Assembly: GCA_005884685.1 (NCBI GenBank)
Contig: VBAH01000054.1
Location: forward strand, 124,001 to 188,000
DNA: 64,000 bases
Reading direction: 5' to 3'
Origin: Alphaproteobacteria bacterium
Lineage (GTDB): Bacteria > Pseudomonadota > Alphaproteobacteria > Rhizobiales > Xanthobacteraceae
Both the position numbers and the translations under genes were made by a program. The notes below the pieces were generated by a model. It did no database searches and had not been told where the DNA came from. It worked only from the letters and a program-made list of their open reading frames with translations. Shown here piece after piece: positions 52,322 through 62,915 of the stretch; positions within the stretch are counted from its first letter, which is position 1; each line of letters starts with the position of its first letter.

Positions 52322-52388
52322 ATTCCCGCGTAAGCGGGAATCCAGTTCTTTCTTCCGCTTGGCTCCGGGTCCCCGCGTTCGCGGGGAC
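52322..52388. repeat. Two short hairpins, REP-like, between convergent genes
   Basis: ATTCCCGC-GTAA-GCGGGAAT at 52322-52341 and GTCCCCGC-GTTC-GCGGGGAC at 52369-52388, both perfect. They sit between the convergent DUF1194 and RNA methyltransferase genes, so they can serve as terminators for both directions. The type is a common palindromic spacer element in this group of bacteria. Confidence 0.7.
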
Positions 52389-52398
52389 GAGCGCGAGA

Positions 52399-53631
52399 TC
52401 AGCGCTCGAACCGCGCCACGATCTCGACATGCGCCGAGTAGCGGAACTGGTCGACCGGCATGACCGACGTGAGCCGGTAGCCTCCGTCACACAGAGCGCG
52501 CGCATCGCGCGCGAAGGTCGCGGCGTTGCATGAGACGGCAATCACCAGCGGCACCTTGGAAGCCGCAAGCTGGCGCGCCTGCGCTTCCGCTCCCTGGCGC
52601 GGCGGATCGAACACGACGGCCGCGCAAGACTTCAGCTCGTCCGGCGCGAACGGGCGGCGGAACAGGTCGCGCGCGTCGGCTTCGATCGGCTTGAGCCCCG
52701 GCGTCTTGGCAGCCTGACGCAGGGCGGCGACCGCGGCCGCGTCGGCATCCGCCGCGACGACGCGTGCGCGCTCGGCGAGCCGCAGCGCAAACGGGCCGAC
52801 GCCGCAAAACAGGTCGGCGACGACTTTTGCATTGCCGACATGCTGCGCGACGAGCCGCGCCAGCACCGCCTCGCCGTCCTGTGTCGCCTGCAGGAACGCG
52901 CCGGGCGGCAGCACGACCGAGGACTTGCCCATGCGCACGGTCGGCGCGGCGTGCTGCACGATCAGTTCGCCGTGGCGCGTGATCCGTGCCAGCCGATGCG
53001 TCTCCGCCAGTCGCGCCAGCGCCGCCACCTGCCGCGCCTTGAGCGCGCCCGAACCGCGCACGTCGACGTCGAGGCCGCCGTCCGTTGCCGTCACCTGGAT
53101 GTCGAGCGGCTTGTCGCTGCCGAGAGCTTCGGCGAGCGCCCAGGCGGCGGGGATCGCGCCGGTCATCGCAGGCGCCAGCACCGGGCATCGGTCGATGGAG
53201 ATGATGTGATGCGCACGATACGCCGCAAAGCCGACCTCGAGCACATCGTGGGCGCTGCGCCGCGCGTGAAACACCGCGCGCCGCCGACCATCGCCGTGCG
53301 CGTCGATCAGCTCGCCGACCGGCGCATCGAGGCCCGATTGGTGCAATGCCTCGACCACAAGGCCGCGTTTCCAGTCTCGATATTTGACGAAATCCCAGTG
53401 CTGCGTCTGACAGCCGCCGCACACGCCGAAATGCGGACATACCGGCGCGACGCGTTGCGCGCTCGCTTGCTCGACGCGCAGCAGGTGGCGGCGGTCCGGG
53501 TGGCCGGGAAACGGCTCGACCTCGACGGTTTCGCCGGCGAGCGTGTAAGGCACGAATACCGGCCCGTCCGGCGTGTCGGCGATGCCGTCGCCCCGATGGC
53601 CGACGCGGGCGATCGTCAATCGCTCAGTCAT
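52399..53631 (-). CDS. TrmA/RlmD-type RNA 5-methyluridine methyltransferase
   Basis: 410 residues from the ATG at 53631. A short TRAM-like N-terminus ([20 protein letters not shown]) is followed by the Fe-S cysteine cluster [14 protein letters not shown]. The SAM-binding motif is [16 protein letters not shown], and the catalytic motif is FDPPRQGAE with the nucleophilic cysteine in [12 protein letters not shown]. The family methylates U in 23S rRNA or tRNA at C5. It overlaps the MATE gene by four bases (ATGA). Confidence 0.92.
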   Translation of the reverse strand: MTERLTIARVGHRGDGIADTPDGPVFVPYTLAGETVEVEPFPGHPDRRHLLRVEQASAQRVAPVCPHFGVCGGCQTQHWDFVKYRDWKRGLVVEALHQSGLDAPVGELIDAHGDGRRRAVFHARRSAHDVLEVGFAAYRAHHIISIDRCPVLAPAMTGAIPAAWALAEALGSDKPLDIQVTATDGGLDVDVRGSGALKARQVAALARLAETHRLARITRHGELIVQHAAPTVRMGKSSVVLPPGAFLQATQDGEAVLARLVAQHVGNAKVVADLFCGVGPFALRLAERARVVAADADAAAVAALRQAAKTPGLKPIEADARDLFRRPFAPDELKSCAAVVFDPPRQGAEAQARQLAASKVPLVIAVSCNAATFARDARALCDGGYRLTSVMPVDQFRYSAHVEIVARFER

Positions 53632-55046
53632 CGGGGCGTGGCGATCATCTCGGGAAGGTAGTGCCGCGCGGTGAGGAGATGGAAGCGCCCGGTCAGCAGC
53701 ACGGCGTAAGCGGCGATGCCGATCGAGAGCCCGATCCAGATGCCATAGGCGCCGAGCCCGAGTGTAAACCCGAACATCCAGCAACCTGTGAAACCGATCA
53801 GCCAGAAGCTGATCGCGGCGAACAGCAGCGGCAGCCGCGTGTCGTTCAACCCGCGCAATGCGCCTGCCGCGATGGTCTGCGCACCGTCCATGATGAAGAA
53901 GGTCGCGCCGAGCACCAGCAGCGACGCCGTAAGCGCGACCGTTTGCGGATCGGGAGCATCCCAGCCGAGGAAAAGGCGCGGCAGCAGGTGGCGCGTCGCG
54001 ATGACGATCAGTGTCATCGCAGCCATGAACGCAATGCCGAGCGCGAGCGCCGCGAACCCTGCGCGCCGGGTGGCGGCCGCGTCACCGCGCCCCGCCGCGT
54101 GACCGACGCGCACCGTTGCCGCCATGCCAATCCCGAACGGCACCATGAACATCACGGCGGCGATCTGCAGCGCCACCTGATGCGCGGTGAGCGCCTGCGT
54201 GCCGATCCAGCCCATCAGCTGCGCCGCGGCGGCGAACACGCCGTATTCGAGCAGGAACGAGCCGGACATCGGCGCGCCGACGGTGATCAGCTGCTTGGTG
54301 AGTTGCCAGTCGCCACGCCACCAGCGGCCGAGCACGCGGTATTTGCGGAACGGACGGCGCGCGTAGCAAATCCAGATCGCCGCAACGCACATGCCCATGT
54401 TGACGATGGTCGTCGCCAGGCCGGCGCCGAGCAGCTCAAGCCGCGGCAGCCCGAAATCGCCGTAGATCAACGCGTAGGCGAGCAGCGTATTCGCCGGGAT
54501 CGCCGCGAGCGTGATCCACAGACCCGGCTCCGGCCGGTCAACCGCGCTCATGAAATTGCGCAGCGCCATGAACATCCACGCCGGCACCGTGCACCACGCC
54601 ATGCCGTCGAGATAGCGTTGCGCAAGTTCGCTCCCGTCAGGCGTTTGCCCCAGCAGGAGCAGCAGTTCGCCGCCCCACAGCTGCGCGACAGAGAGAGGCA
54701 CGCCAAGAATGACCGACGCCCACAATCCGACGCGCAGCGCACGGCGCACCATGCGCGGCTGCCGTGCGCCAAAGTATTGCGCGGCCAGCGGCGTCACCGC
54801 CGCAATCAATCCCATCCCGAGCACGAACACGGTGAAGATCACGGTGTGCGCAAGCGCGGCCGCCGCGACCGCCCGGTCCCCGAGCCTCCCGATCAGCGCA
54901 AGATCGCTGGTCATCATCGCGATCTGGCCGAGCTGCGTAAGCGCGATCGGCAGCGCGAGCTTGACCGTCTCGGCCATCTCGGCGCGCCAAATCGTATTGC
55001 CCACGGGCGCAGCGCCCGCGGCTGGTATCGCTCCCGGCATCGTCAT
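53628..55046 (-). CDS. MATE-family multidrug efflux transporter (NorM-like)
   Basis: 472 residues. About twelve transmembrane helices with MATE features: [20 protein letters not shown] at the start, [19 protein letters not shown], and [14 protein letters not shown] chose the ATG at 55046 ([11 protein letters not shown]) because upstream frame residues look random. It exports organic cations or drugs against Na+ or H+ gradients. It precedes the RNA methyltransferase with an overlapping stop/start, so both lie on one transcript. Confidence 0.92.
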   Translation of the reverse strand: MTMPGAIPAAGAAPVGNTIWRAEMAETVKLALPIALTQLGQIAMMTSDLALIGRLGDRAVAAAALAHTVIFTVFVLGMGLIAAVTPLAAQYFGARQPRMVRRALRVGLWASVILGVPLSVAQLWGGELLLLLGQTPDGSELAQRYLDGMAWCTVPAWMFMALRNFMSAVDRPEPGLWITLAAIPANTLLAYALIYGDFGLPRLELLGAGLATTIVNMGMCVAAIWICYARRPFRKYRVLGRWWRGDWQLTKQLITVGAPMSGSFLLEYGVFAAAAQLMGWIGTQALTAHQVALQIAAVMFMVPFGIGMAATVRVGHAAGRGDAAATRRAGFAALALGIAFMAAMTLIVIATRHLLPRLFLGWDAPDPQTVALTASLLVLGATFFIMDGAQTIAAGALRGLNDTRLPLLFAAISFWLIGFTGCWMFGFTLGLGAYGIWIGLSIGIAAYAVLLTGRFHLLTARHYLPEMIATPR

Positions 55047-55119
55047 GGCGCGCACAATAGTCACGAAGGCGGGCGATGGAAGTGACGAATTTGTGTTGCC
55101 CATTCGCCGCATTGATGAT

Positions 55120-55851
55120 TCAGGCGGTCCGGGACGCGCCCAACAGGAATTCGCGGTTGCCCGCTCCGCCCTCGATCGGCGATGCAAACACATCCGCCAC
55201 GTTCCAGCCGAGCGATGCTGCGAAAGCCGAAATGTCATCGCAGACCGCCGTCTGCACGGCAGCATCGCGCACGACGCCCTTCTTTGAATGCTTCCGCCCG
55301 GCCTCGAACTGCGGCTTGAGCAGCGCGATGAGCTGCGCGGGCGGCGGCACCAGTCGATCAAGCGCCGGCAGCACCAGCTTGAGTGAAATGAAGCTCACAT
55401 CGATGGTGACGAAATCCGGCCGCTCGGCAAGCTGCGCGGGGTCGAGTTTGCGAATGTCGGTTTGCTCCAGCGAAATCACCGCCGGATTTTCGCGCAAGCG
55501 CGTGTGAAGCTGTTCGCGCCCGACATCGACCGCGTAGACGCGGCGCGCACCGCGCGCGAGCAGCACGTCGGTGAAGCCGCCGGTCGAGGCGCCGACGTCG
55601 AGGCAGACGCGTCCCGCTGGATCGAAGCCGAAACGATCGAGCGCGGCGACGAGCTTCAAGCCGCCGCGCGAAACCCACGGATGCGCTGGTTCCGCGCGCA
55701 GCGTCGCGTCGGGCGGAATCTCGTCGGAAGGCTTGCGCAGCACGGCGCCGTCGGCGGTCACCAGTCCCGCGGCGATCGCAGCCTGCGCCCTGGCGCGGCT
55801 TGCGAACAGGCCGCGCTCGACCAGAACGATGTCTGCGCGCTTGCGCGTGAT
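55120..55851 (-). CDS. tlyA: TlyA-family rRNA methyltransferase (S4 domain), start codon unusual
   Basis: The last 213 residues from a GTG at 55761 are clear: GLKLVAALDRFGFDP, VCLDVGASTGGFTDVLL (SAM motif), VYAVDVGREQLH, LLKPQFEAGR. But the S4 RNA-binding domain continues in the same frame upstream: RADIVLVERGLFASRARAQA. The only reasonable first codon is the ATC at 55849-55851 (ITRKRAD), where relatives carry ATG; the frame has no ATG, GTG or TTG between the stop at about 55863 and 55761. So it is either a rare ATC start, a damaged start, or a base error. It begins next to the dxs stop and is probably coupled to it. Target is likely ribosomal RNA 2'-O-ribose. Confidence 0.85.
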   Translation of the reverse strand: MTRKRADIVLVERGLFASRARAQAAIAAGLVTADGAVLRKPSDEIPPDATLRAEPAHPWVSRGGLKLVAALDRFGFDPAGRVCLDVGASTGGFTDVLLARGARRVYAVDVGREQLHTRLRENPAVISLEQTDIRKLDPAQLAERPDFVTIDVSFISLKLVLPALDRLVPPPAQLIALLKPQFEAGRKHSKKGVVRDAAVQTAVCDDISAFAASLGWNVADVFASPIEGGAGNREFLLGASRTA

Positions 55852-55852
55852 C

Positions 55853-57781
55853 TCAGGCCCGCCGGATCACGCCGATCTTGTCGCGGCCGAGCGCCTCGAA
55901 CACCTTCGCGACGATGCCCTTCGTGTCGAGGCCCGCTTTGGCGTACATCGCGTTCGGCGAATCCTGATCGATGAAGGTGTCGGGCAGCACCATCATGCGC
56001 ACCTTCAGCCCGCGGTCGAGCATGCCGTTCTCGGCAAGCGTCTGCACGACATAGGTGCCAAAACCGCCGATCGCGCCTTCCTCGATCGTGACCATCACCT
56101 CGTGCTCGCGCGCAAGGCGCAGCACCAGGTCGGTGTCGAGCGGCTTGGCAAAGCGGGCATCGGCGACCGTCGTCGACAGGCCGAGCTGCGCCAGTTCGTC
56201 AGCCGCCTTGAGGCACTCGGCGAGCCGCGTGCCGAAGGACAGAAGCGCGATCTTGTGGCCCTCGCGGACAATGCGGCCCTTGCCGATTTCGAGCGGCACG
56301 CCGAATTCCGGCATCTCGACGCCGACGCCCTCGCCGCGCGGATAGCGCAGTGCAGACGGGCGATCGTCGATCGCAACCTGCGTCGCTACCATGTGCACGA
56401 GCTCGGCCTCATCCGCCGCCGCCATGATGACGAAGCCGGGCAGGCAGCCGAGATAGGCGACATCGAACGAGCCCGCATGCGTCGGCCCGTCGGCGCCGAC
56501 GAGCCCGGCACGGTCCATCGAGAAGCGCACCGGCAGCCGCTGGATCGCGACGTCGTGCACCACCTGATCGTAGGCGCGCTGCAGGAAGGTCGAATAAATC
56601 ACCGCGAACGGCTTGTAGCCCTCGGTGGCAAGACCCGCCGCGAACGTCACGCCATGCTGCTCGGCGATGCCGACATCGAAGGTGCGGTTGGGAAATTCCT
56701 TGCCGAACAGGTCGAGCCCGGTGCCGGACGGCATCGCGGCGGTGATCGCGACGATCTTGTCGTCCTTGCGCGCTTCCTTGATCAGGCTCTCGGCGAACAC
56801 TTTGGTGTAGGCCGGCGCATTCGACTTTGCCTTCGCCTGTACGCCGGTGACGACGTCGAACTTGACCACGCCGTGGTACTTGTCGGCGGACTTCTCGGCT
56901 GGCTCGTAGCCCTTGCCCTTCTGCGTCACGACGTGGACCAGGATCGGGCCTTGCTTCGCGTCGCGCACGTTCTTCAGCACCGGAATCAGGTGATCGAGGT
57001 TGTGGCCGTCGATCGGGCCGACGTAATAGAAGCCAAGCTCCTCGAACATGGTGCCGCCGGTGAGGAAGCCGCGCGCGTATTCCTCGACGCGCTGCGCTTT
57101 CTTCTCCAGGCCCTTCGGCATCTTGTGTGCAAGCTGCAGGCCGATGTCGCGCAGCGACATGTAGGTGCGGCCCGAGATCAGCCGCGCGAGATAGCCGGAG
57201 AGCGCGCCGACCGGCGGCGCGATCGACATGTCGTTGTCGTTGAGGATCACGATCAGGCGCGAATCCATCGCGCCGGCATTGTTCATCGCCTCATACGCCA
57301 TGCCGGCGGTCATCGCGCCGTCCCCGATGACCGCGATGACATTGTTGTCCTTGCCGGCAAGATCGCGCGCGACCGCCATGCCGAGGCCGGCGGAGATCGA
57401 GGTCGAGGAGTGCGCCGCGCCGAAGGGGTCGTATTCGCTCTCCGCCCGCTTGGTGAAGCCGGACAGGCCGCCGCCCATGCGCAAGGTGCGGATGCGGTCG
57501 CGCCGGCCGGTCAGAATCTTGTGCGGGTAGGCCTGATGTCCGACGTCCCAGATCAGCCGGTCGCGCGGCGTATCGAACAGATAGTGCAGTGCGACGGTGA
57601 GCTCGACCACGCCGAGGCCGGCGCCCAGATGGCCGCCCGTGATCGAGACCGCGTCGATCGTCTCCTGGCGCAGTTCGTCGGCGAACTGACGCAGCTGACG
57701 CTCGTCGAGGCGGCGAAGATCGTCGGGGGTTTGGACTTGATCGAGCAGCGGCGTTTTTGAATCGGACACGCATTTCTCCAC
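55853..57781 (-). CDS. dxs: 1-deoxy-D-xylulose-5-phosphate synthase
   Basis: 642 residues. First step of the non-mevalonate isoprenoid pathway: pyruvate and glyceraldehyde-3-phosphate to DXP, thiamine diphosphate dependent. Motifs: [30 protein letters not shown] (ThDP site), [26 protein letters not shown]. Full length. It starts about 210 bases from the divergent ku gene. The usual xseB neighbour is not present in the window. Confidence 0.97.
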   Translation of the reverse strand: MEKCVSDSKTPLLDQVQTPDDLRRLDERQLRQFADELRQETIDAVSITGGHLGAGLGVVELTVALHYLFDTPRDRLIWDVGHQAYPHKILTGRRDRIRTLRMGGGLSGFTKRAESEYDPFGAAHSSTSISAGLGMAVARDLAGKDNNVIAVIGDGAMTAGMAYEAMNNAGAMDSRLIVILNDNDMSIAPPVGALSGYLARLISGRTYMSLRDIGLQLAHKMPKGLEKKAQRVEEYARGFLTGGTMFEELGFYYVGPIDGHNLDHLIPVLKNVRDAKQGPILVHVVTQKGKGYEPAEKSADKYHGVVKFDVVTGVQAKAKSNAPAYTKVFAESLIKEARKDDKIVAITAAMPSGTGLDLFGKEFPNRTFDVGIAEQHGVTFAAGLATEGYKPFAVIYSTFLQRAYDQVVHDVAIQRLPVRFSMDRAGLVGADGPTHAGSFDVAYLGCLPGFVIMAAADEAELVHMVATQVAIDDRPSALRYPRGEGVGVEMPEFGVPLEIGKGRIVREGHKIALLSFGTRLAECLKAADELAQLGLSTTVADARFAKPLDTDLVLRLAREHEVMVTIEEGAIGGFGTYVVQTLAENGMLDRGLKVRMMVLPDTFIDQDSPNAMYAKAGLDTKGIVAKVFEALGRDKIGVIRRA

Positions 57782-57993
57782 GCATTCGCCCAGCCTTCAA
57801 GGGGCCGGAAAGGCGCAATATTTACCGTGCCTTACACCATAAAGGGAGAGAAAGCGCAAATCAGACTTAACCGCACGGGCACGTTCACTTCTGCTAAGCC
57901 CTTGATCCGGCGACTGGTCATGGGAACCCAACGGGCTAGGATGGCGTTCCATTTCATCCCCTGCCGCATCGAAAGCCGCCCCGAGTCTCAAAC

Positions 57994-58866
57994 ATGGCAC
58001 CGCGTCCCATCTGGAAGGGATACCTCAAGCTCTCGCTCGTCTCGTGCGCGGTCGCGATGTACACCGCCACGAGCACAGCGAGCCGGGTTCGCCTGCACGT
58101 CATCAATCGCGAGACCGGCAACCGCATCCGCAATCAGGCGATCGATGCGGAAACCGGCGACGTCGTCGAGCACGAAGACAAGGTCAAAGGCTTCGAGGCG
58201 GACGACGGGAACTATGTGCTGCTGGAGGAAGACGAGCTCGACGATGTCGCGCTCGCATCCACCCACACCATCGATATCGAAGAGTTCGTGCCGCGCGAAG
58301 ACGTCGATGAAATCTATCTCGACGAGTCGTTCTATCTCGTCCCGAGCGAAGAGGTCGCCTACGAGGCATTCGCGGTCATCCGCGAGGCGATGAAGAAGAA
58401 GGGCTGGGTCGGGCTCGGGCGCGTGGTCACGCACCGGCGCGAGCGGCTGCTGATGCTGCAGTCGCGCGGCAAGGGTATCGTCGCGACCGCGCTGCGCTTC
58501 AAGAACGAAGTGCGCGACGAGCGCGAATACTTCGATGACGTTCCGAACGTCAAAGTGCCGCCCGACATGGTGAAGCTAGCCGAGCACATTCTCGAGCAGA
58601 AGAAAGGTCATTTCGACCCGGACAAATTCGACGACCGCTACGAGGACGCGCTGCGCGCTCTGATCAAGGCGAAGAAGGCCGGCAAGGCGCCGCCGGCACT
58701 GTCCGCGCCCAAACCCGACAACGTCATCAACCTGATGGATGCGTTGCGGCGCAGCGTCGGTGAGGAGAAAGGCGGGCGCGGCAGCCGCCATGCGAAGTCT
58801 TCGCGCCGGCGCACATCGGGCGCCAAGAAAACCGCAAGGCACAAGCGCCTGAAGAAGGCGAGTTGA
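57994..58866 (+). CDS. ku: Ku protein, DNA end-binding factor of non-homologous end joining
   Basis: 290 residues. The core begins RPIWKGYLKLSLVSCAVAMY, followed by LHVINRETGNRIRNQ, VEHEDKVKGFEADDGNYVLL, and STHTIDIEEFV, the family blocks. The C-terminal extension is Lys/Arg-rich (SSRRRTSGAKKTARHKRL), typical of the bacterial form that recruits LigD. It binds double-strand ends as a homodimer ring. The ligD gene follows on the same strand after a palindrome. Confidence 0.96.
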   Translation: MAPRPIWKGYLKLSLVSCAVAMYTATSTASRVRLHVINRETGNRIRNQAIDAETGDVVEHEDKVKGFEADDGNYVLLEEDELDDVALASTHTIDIEEFVPREDVDEIYLDESFYLVPSEEVAYEAFAVIREAMKKKGWVGLGRVVTHRRERLLMLQSRGKGIVATALRFKNEVRDEREYFDDVPNVKVPPDMVKLAEHILEQKKGHFDPDKFDDRYEDALRALIKAKKAGKAPPALSAPKPDNVINLMDALRRSVGEEKGGRGSRHAKSSRRRTSGAKKTARHKRLKKAS

Positions 58867-58914
58867 CGCATGATCCCGAAAAGTGGGCACCGGTTTTTGG
58901 ATTAGGATCATGCG
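58867..58914. repeat. Palindrome overlapping the ligD start
   Basis: CGCATGATCC (58867-58876) and GGATCATGCG (58905-58914) pair perfectly; the inner part CCGAAAA.GTGGGCACC.GGTTTTTGG also pairs. This is the GCATGATCCCGAAAAGTGGGCACCGG-type spacer repeat of Rhizobiales. The ATG of ligD (58910-58912) lies inside the right arm, so an RNA hairpin would cover the start codon. Confidence 0.75.
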
Positions 58915-61579
58915 CAAGCAAAGTCCGGCGCTGGAAACCTATCGCAAGAAACGCAGCTTCGACGTCACCGCGGAGCCGCCCGGCGGCCAGCTCAGGCACG
59001 GCGGCAATGCGTTCGTGATCCAGAAACACGCCGCGACGCGGCTACATTACGACCTGCGGCTCGAACTCGACGGCGTGATGAAGAGCTGGGCGGTGACGCG
59101 CGGCCCGAGCCTCGTGCCGGGCGAGAAACGCCTCGCCGTGCACGTCGAGGACCATCCGATCGAATACAACGACTTCGAGGGCACGATTCCGAAAGGCCAG
59201 TACGGCGGCGGCACGGTGTTGATCTGGGATCGGGGCCAGTGGTTTCCGGAGGGCGATCCGCGGCGCGCTTATGCCAAAGGTAGTCTCGACTTCAGGCTCG
59301 AGGGTCACAAGCTCAAGGGCCGCTGGCATCTGGTGCGCATGCGCAAGCGGCCGGGCGAGCGGCAGGAGCCGTGGCTGCTGATCAAATCCAAGGACGAGGC
59401 GGCACGCGGCCCGAACGATCCGGACATCCTGGAGGAGAAGCCGCGCTCGGTGGTGAGCCGGCGCACCATCGAGGGTATCGCGCAAGCGAACGATGCGGTG
59501 TGGCAATCGAACCGCAGCGTCGGCGACAATGTGAAGACGCTGCGGGCGTCTGCGAAAAAGAAGGCCGCCAAGGCGGCGCCGAGGAAAGTCGCAAAGAGCA
59601 AGACAAAAGCAAAAAGCCGGGCACAGCTCGCGCGGAGCGACGTGCTGCGCGAGAAGCCGAAGCGGACCGCGAAAGGCAGCGCCCTCCCCGCGTTCATTCC
59701 GCCGCAGCTTGCGACATTGCACGACAAGGCACCGAACGACCCATCTTATGTGCATGAGGCGAAATTCGACGGCTACCGCCTGCAGGCGCGGCTCGACCAC
59801 GGCAAGGTGAAGCTGCTCACCCGCAAGGCGCTCGACTGGACCGATAAGTTCAAGCCGGTCGCGCAAGCGCTGGCGGAGCTTGAGACCGACACCGCAATCG
59901 TCGACGGCGAAGTTGTCGTGGAAGAAAACGGCGTCAGCGATTTCTCTGCGCTGCAGGATGCGCTCAAGCACCACAAGGCAAACTTCGTCTATTACGCCTT
60001 TGACCTGCTCCACCTCGACGGCGCCGATCTTACGGCTGAGCCGCTGATCGCGCGCAAGGCGGCGTTGAAAAAGCTGCTCGACGACACGGATCCGAACGGC
60101 ATCGTGCGCTACAGCGACCATTTCGAGATCAGCGGCACCGAGATGCTCGATCACGCCTGCCAGCTCGATCTCGAAGGCGTGATCTCGAAGCGGCGCGATG
60201 CGCCTTACCGCCCGGGCCGCAGCGACGACTGGATCAAGTCGAAGTGCCAGCAGAACCAGGAATTCGTGATCATCGGCTACAAGGACGCCTCACATCTCAA
60301 GGGCGCGGTCGGCGCGCTCGTGCTCGGCTACTACGACAATGGCTCGCTGAAATACGCCGGGCGCTCCGGCACGGGCTACACGATGGAGACCGCACGCGAC
60401 GTATGGAAGAAGCTCCAGCCGCTGCGCCGCGACAAGCCGGCATTCGGAGCGCTTCCGCAGGAAGAGCGCGGCCGCAAAGGCATCTGGGTCGAACCGAAGC
60501 GTGTCGCCGAGATCACGTTCCGCGGCTGGACCGCGCAGGGCCACATCCGCCACGCGGTGTTCAAGGGGCTGCGCGAGGACAAGTCTGCGAGCGAAGTGGT
60601 GCGGGAGAGGCCGATGCCGACCAAGCCGAAGGCAAAAAGCGCCGGGCGCGCGAAGCCCGCAAAGGCGGGACCCTCGCCGCGCAAAACGGCTGCGAAATCA
60701 TCGGACGACGGCGCGGTGAAATTCACCCACCCGGACCGCATCTACTGGACCGATGTCGAGATCACCAAGCAGCAGCTGGCCGACTACTACACCTCGGTGT
60801 GGGACTACATGGCGCCGCACGTGGTGCAGCGCCCGATGGCGCTGGTGCGCTGTCCCGAAGGAGTCGGTGGCCAATGCTTTTTCCAGAAGCACGCAGCCGC
60901 GGGCCTCGTCAGCGAACGCATCCGCCGCAAGCGCGACGGCCACGGTGAGGAGCTGATCTACATCGATGACCTCGATGGGCTGCTCACACTGGTGCAGGCG
61001 GGCGTGCTCGAGATTCACGTGTGGGGTTCGACGATCGATGACATCGAGCATTGCAATCGCATCGTGTTCGATCTCGACCCCGGCGACGACGTGCCCTGGG
61101 CCGCCGTCAACAGGGCGGCGCGCGAACTGCGCGAGCGGCTTGGCGATCTCAAGCTCAAGAGCTTCGTCAAGACCACCGGCGGCAAGGGCCTGCACGTCGT
61201 GCTGCCGACCGATGGCACGCCGTGGGACGAGGCGAAGGACTTCGCGCACGCGATGGTGCTCGCGATGGCGGCGGATGCGCCGGACCGCTACGTCACCAAG
61301 ATGACCAAGAGCATCCGCGGCGGAAAGATCTTCCTCGACTACCTGCGCAACGGGCGCGGTGCGACCGCGATCGTCGCCTACTCGACGCGCGCGCGCGCAG
61401 GCGCGACCGTCTCGGCGCCGGTCTCGTGGGACGAGCTCGGCCCGAAGCTCACGCCGAACAAGTTCACCGTGCTGAACATCGGCAAGCGGCTTGCGTCGCT
61501 GAAGAAGGACCCGTGGGCCGACATCGGCAAGGTGAAGCAGCGCCTGCCCGATCTCGCCGCGCTGAAGAAACGGGTTTGA
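58910..61579 (+). CDS. ligD: Multifunctional DNA ligase D
   Basis: 889 residues in the order phosphoesterase, ligase, polymerase. Residues 30-180: 3'-phosphoesterase (LHYDLRLELDGVMKSWAVTR, FEGTIPKGQYGGGTVLIWDRG). Residues 200-260: Lys-rich linker. Residues 260-590: ATP-dependent ligase with EAKFDGYRLQARL, the adenylated lysine at about K285. Residues 615-889: polymerase/primase domain with FDLDPGDDVPW metal site and KTTGGKGLHVVLPTDG. Together with Ku it repairs double-strand breaks. ATG within a palindrome at 58910; no other start is better. It lies 43 bases after ku. Confidence 0.96.
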   Translation: MRKQSPALETYRKKRSFDVTAEPPGGQLRHGGNAFVIQKHAATRLHYDLRLELDGVMKSWAVTRGPSLVPGEKRLAVHVEDHPIEYNDFEGTIPKGQYGGGTVLIWDRGQWFPEGDPRRAYAKGSLDFRLEGHKLKGRWHLVRMRKRPGERQEPWLLIKSKDEAARGPNDPDILEEKPRSVVSRRTIEGIAQANDAVWQSNRSVGDNVKTLRASAKKKAAKAAPRKVAKSKTKAKSRAQLARSDVLREKPKRTAKGSALPAFIPPQLATLHDKAPNDPSYVHEAKFDGYRLQARLDHGKVKLLTRKALDWTDKFKPVAQALAELETDTAIVDGEVVVEENGVSDFSALQDALKHHKANFVYYAFDLLHLDGADLTAEPLIARKAALKKLLDDTDPNGIVRYSDHFEISGTEMLDHACQLDLEGVISKRRDAPYRPGRSDDWIKSKCQQNQEFVIIGYKDASHLKGAVGALVLGYYDNGSLKYAGRSGTGYTMETARDVWKKLQPLRRDKPAFGALPQEERGRKGIWVEPKRVAEITFRGWTAQGHIRHAVFKGLREDKSASEVVRERPMPTKPKAKSAGRAKPAKAGPSPRKTAAKSSDDGAVKFTHPDRIYWTDVEITKQQLADYYTSVWDYMAPHVVQRPMALVRCPEGVGGQCFFQKHAAAGLVSERIRRKRDGHGEELIYIDDLDGLLTLVQAGVLEIHVWGSTIDDIEHCNRIVFDLDPGDDVPWAAVNRAARELRERLGDLKLKSFVKTTGGKGLHVVLPTDGTPWDEAKDFAHAMVLAMAADAPDRYVTKMTKSIRGGKIFLDYLRNGRGATAIVAYSTRARAGATVSAPVSWDELGPKLTPNKFTVLNIGKRLASLKKDPWADIGKVKQRLPDLAALKKRV

Positions 61580-61583
61580 CGGG

Positions 61584-61856
61584 TCAGTAGCGCCGTCCCC
61601 ATGCACCGTAGTGCACGCCTCTGCGGTAGTGGCCGCCATAGCCATGACCGTAGCGATACAGGCCGACGCTGCGCGTCGCGTACGGATAATAGCCCCCGCC
61701 GGCATAGCCGCCGTAGTAATAGCCTGGACCCCAGGCGCGCGCCGTCATGGCTCTGAGCTGACCCGTATAGGAGCTGCTGGAGTCTTCGGCGAACGCCGCC
61801 GTGGGAAGGCCGAGAACAAGCATTGCCGAGAGTGTCAGCGCAAATTTTCTGAACAT
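61584..61856 (-). CDS. Small secreted Gly/Tyr-rich protein
   Basis: 90 residues. Signal peptide of about 23 residues (LTLSAMLVLGLPTAAFA). The mature part is rich in Gly, Tyr and Arg (AWGPGYYYGGYAGGGYYPYA, YGHGYGGHYRRG) with no known domain, as seen in many small exported proteins of Rhizobiales. It is convergent with ligD, 4 bases apart. Function unknown. Confidence 0.7.
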   Translation of the reverse strand: MFRKFALTLSAMLVLGLPTAAFAEDSSSSYTGQLRAMTARAWGPGYYYGGYAGGGYYPYATRSVGLYRYGHGYGGHYRRGVHYGAWGRRY

Positions 61857-61970
61857 CGTACAAACTCCGTGTTGCCGCAGTCGATATGACTGCGGCTAAC
61901 GGCGGTTCCTATTGCGCCAAGGGATCGCGCGGATGCTGCTTAGAGATACGACGGACGCGCCGCGCCGGGG

Positions 61971-62915
61971 CTATCCGCCCGCGGTGTACGGCCTGTTCTC
62001 CGGCAGCGGAATGAACTCGATCTCGTCGCCCGGCACGCCGGCGAATTTGCCCTCGCGCCACTCGTTCTTGGCCTGCTCGATGCGCTCCTTGCGCGAGGAG
62101 ACGAAGTTCCACCAGACATGGCGCGGCCCGTCGAGCGGCGTGCCGCCGATCACCGCAAAGCGGCTCGGCTGCGTTGCCGTCAGCGTGATCCGGTCCGTGG
62201 GGCGAAACACGAGCAGCCGGCCCGCGCCGAACTTGTCGCCCGATACGTCGATCTCGCCCGCGACGACATAAATGCCGCGCTCCTCGCATTCGGCATCGAG
62301 CGGCATGACAGCGCCCGCTTCGAGCGAGACGTCGGCGAACAGCGTCTCCGACGTGGTCTTGAGCGGCGAGCGCGCGCCGAACAGCGAGCCCGCGACGACG
62401 CGCGCGGTCTTGCCCTCGCCGGTGACGATCGGCAGCTCGTTGCCGTCCAAATGGGCAAAGCTCGGATCGATCTCTTCCTTGTCGGTCGGCATCCCCACCC
62501 AGAACTGCAGGCCGTGCAGCGGCTCGCCCTCGCGCCGGTGGTCGGGAGCGGTGCGCTCCGAATGCACGATGCCGCGCCCCGCCGTCATCCAGTTCACGGC
62601 GCCGGGGTGAATAGCCGCCTTCACACCCAGGTTGTCGCGGTGAATCACTTCACCGTCATAGAGATAGGTGAGCGTGCTGAGCCCAATGTGGGGATGCGGA
62701 CGCACATCAAGGCCGTGCCCGCTCTTGAATTCGGCCGGGCCGAAATGATCGAAGAACACGAAGGGGCCGATGGTGCGGCGCGTGGAGTGCGGCAATGCCC
62801 GGCGGACTGCGAAACCATCACCGAGATCGACGCTGCGCGGGACGACGACCACGTCCAGCGCGTCACAAGCGTAGCGGTCGCCCGCCGCCGGGTCCTTGCC
62901 GGGAAAAAAGCTCAT
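61971..62915 (-). CDS. Pirin-family cupin protein
   Basis: 314 residues from the ATG at 62915, which has AAGGGGAG upstream. The N-terminal cupin has the pirin pattern: RPHPHIGLSTLTYLYDGEV with HxH, GAVNWMTAGRGIVHSER with E/H, and LHGLQFWV. The C-terminal half contains the second cupin (FADVSLEAGAVMPL). Pirins bind iron and some are quercetin dioxygenases or transcription co-factors. It is divergent from the SDR gene at 63128. Confidence 0.93.
   Translation of the reverse strand: MSFFPGKDPAAGDRYACDALDVVVVPRSVDLGDGFAVRRALPHSTRRTIGPFVFFDHFGPAEFKSGHGLDVRPHPHIGLSTLTYLYDGEVIHRDNLGVKAAIHPGAVNWMTAGRGIVHSERTAPDHRREGEPLHGLQFWVGMPTDKEEIDPSFAHLDGNELPIVTGEGKTARVVAGSLFGARSPLKTTSETLFADVSLEAGAVMPLDAECEERGIYVVAGEIDVSGDKFGAGRLLVFRPTDRITLTATQPSRFAVIGGTPLDGPRHVWWNFVSSRKERIEQAKNEWREGKFAGVPGDEIEFIPLPENRPYTAGG

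Noticed and set aside
55571-57760. 729-residue plus-strand frame
   Set aside because: Antisense shadow of dxs, full of His/Arg/Ala with no domain.
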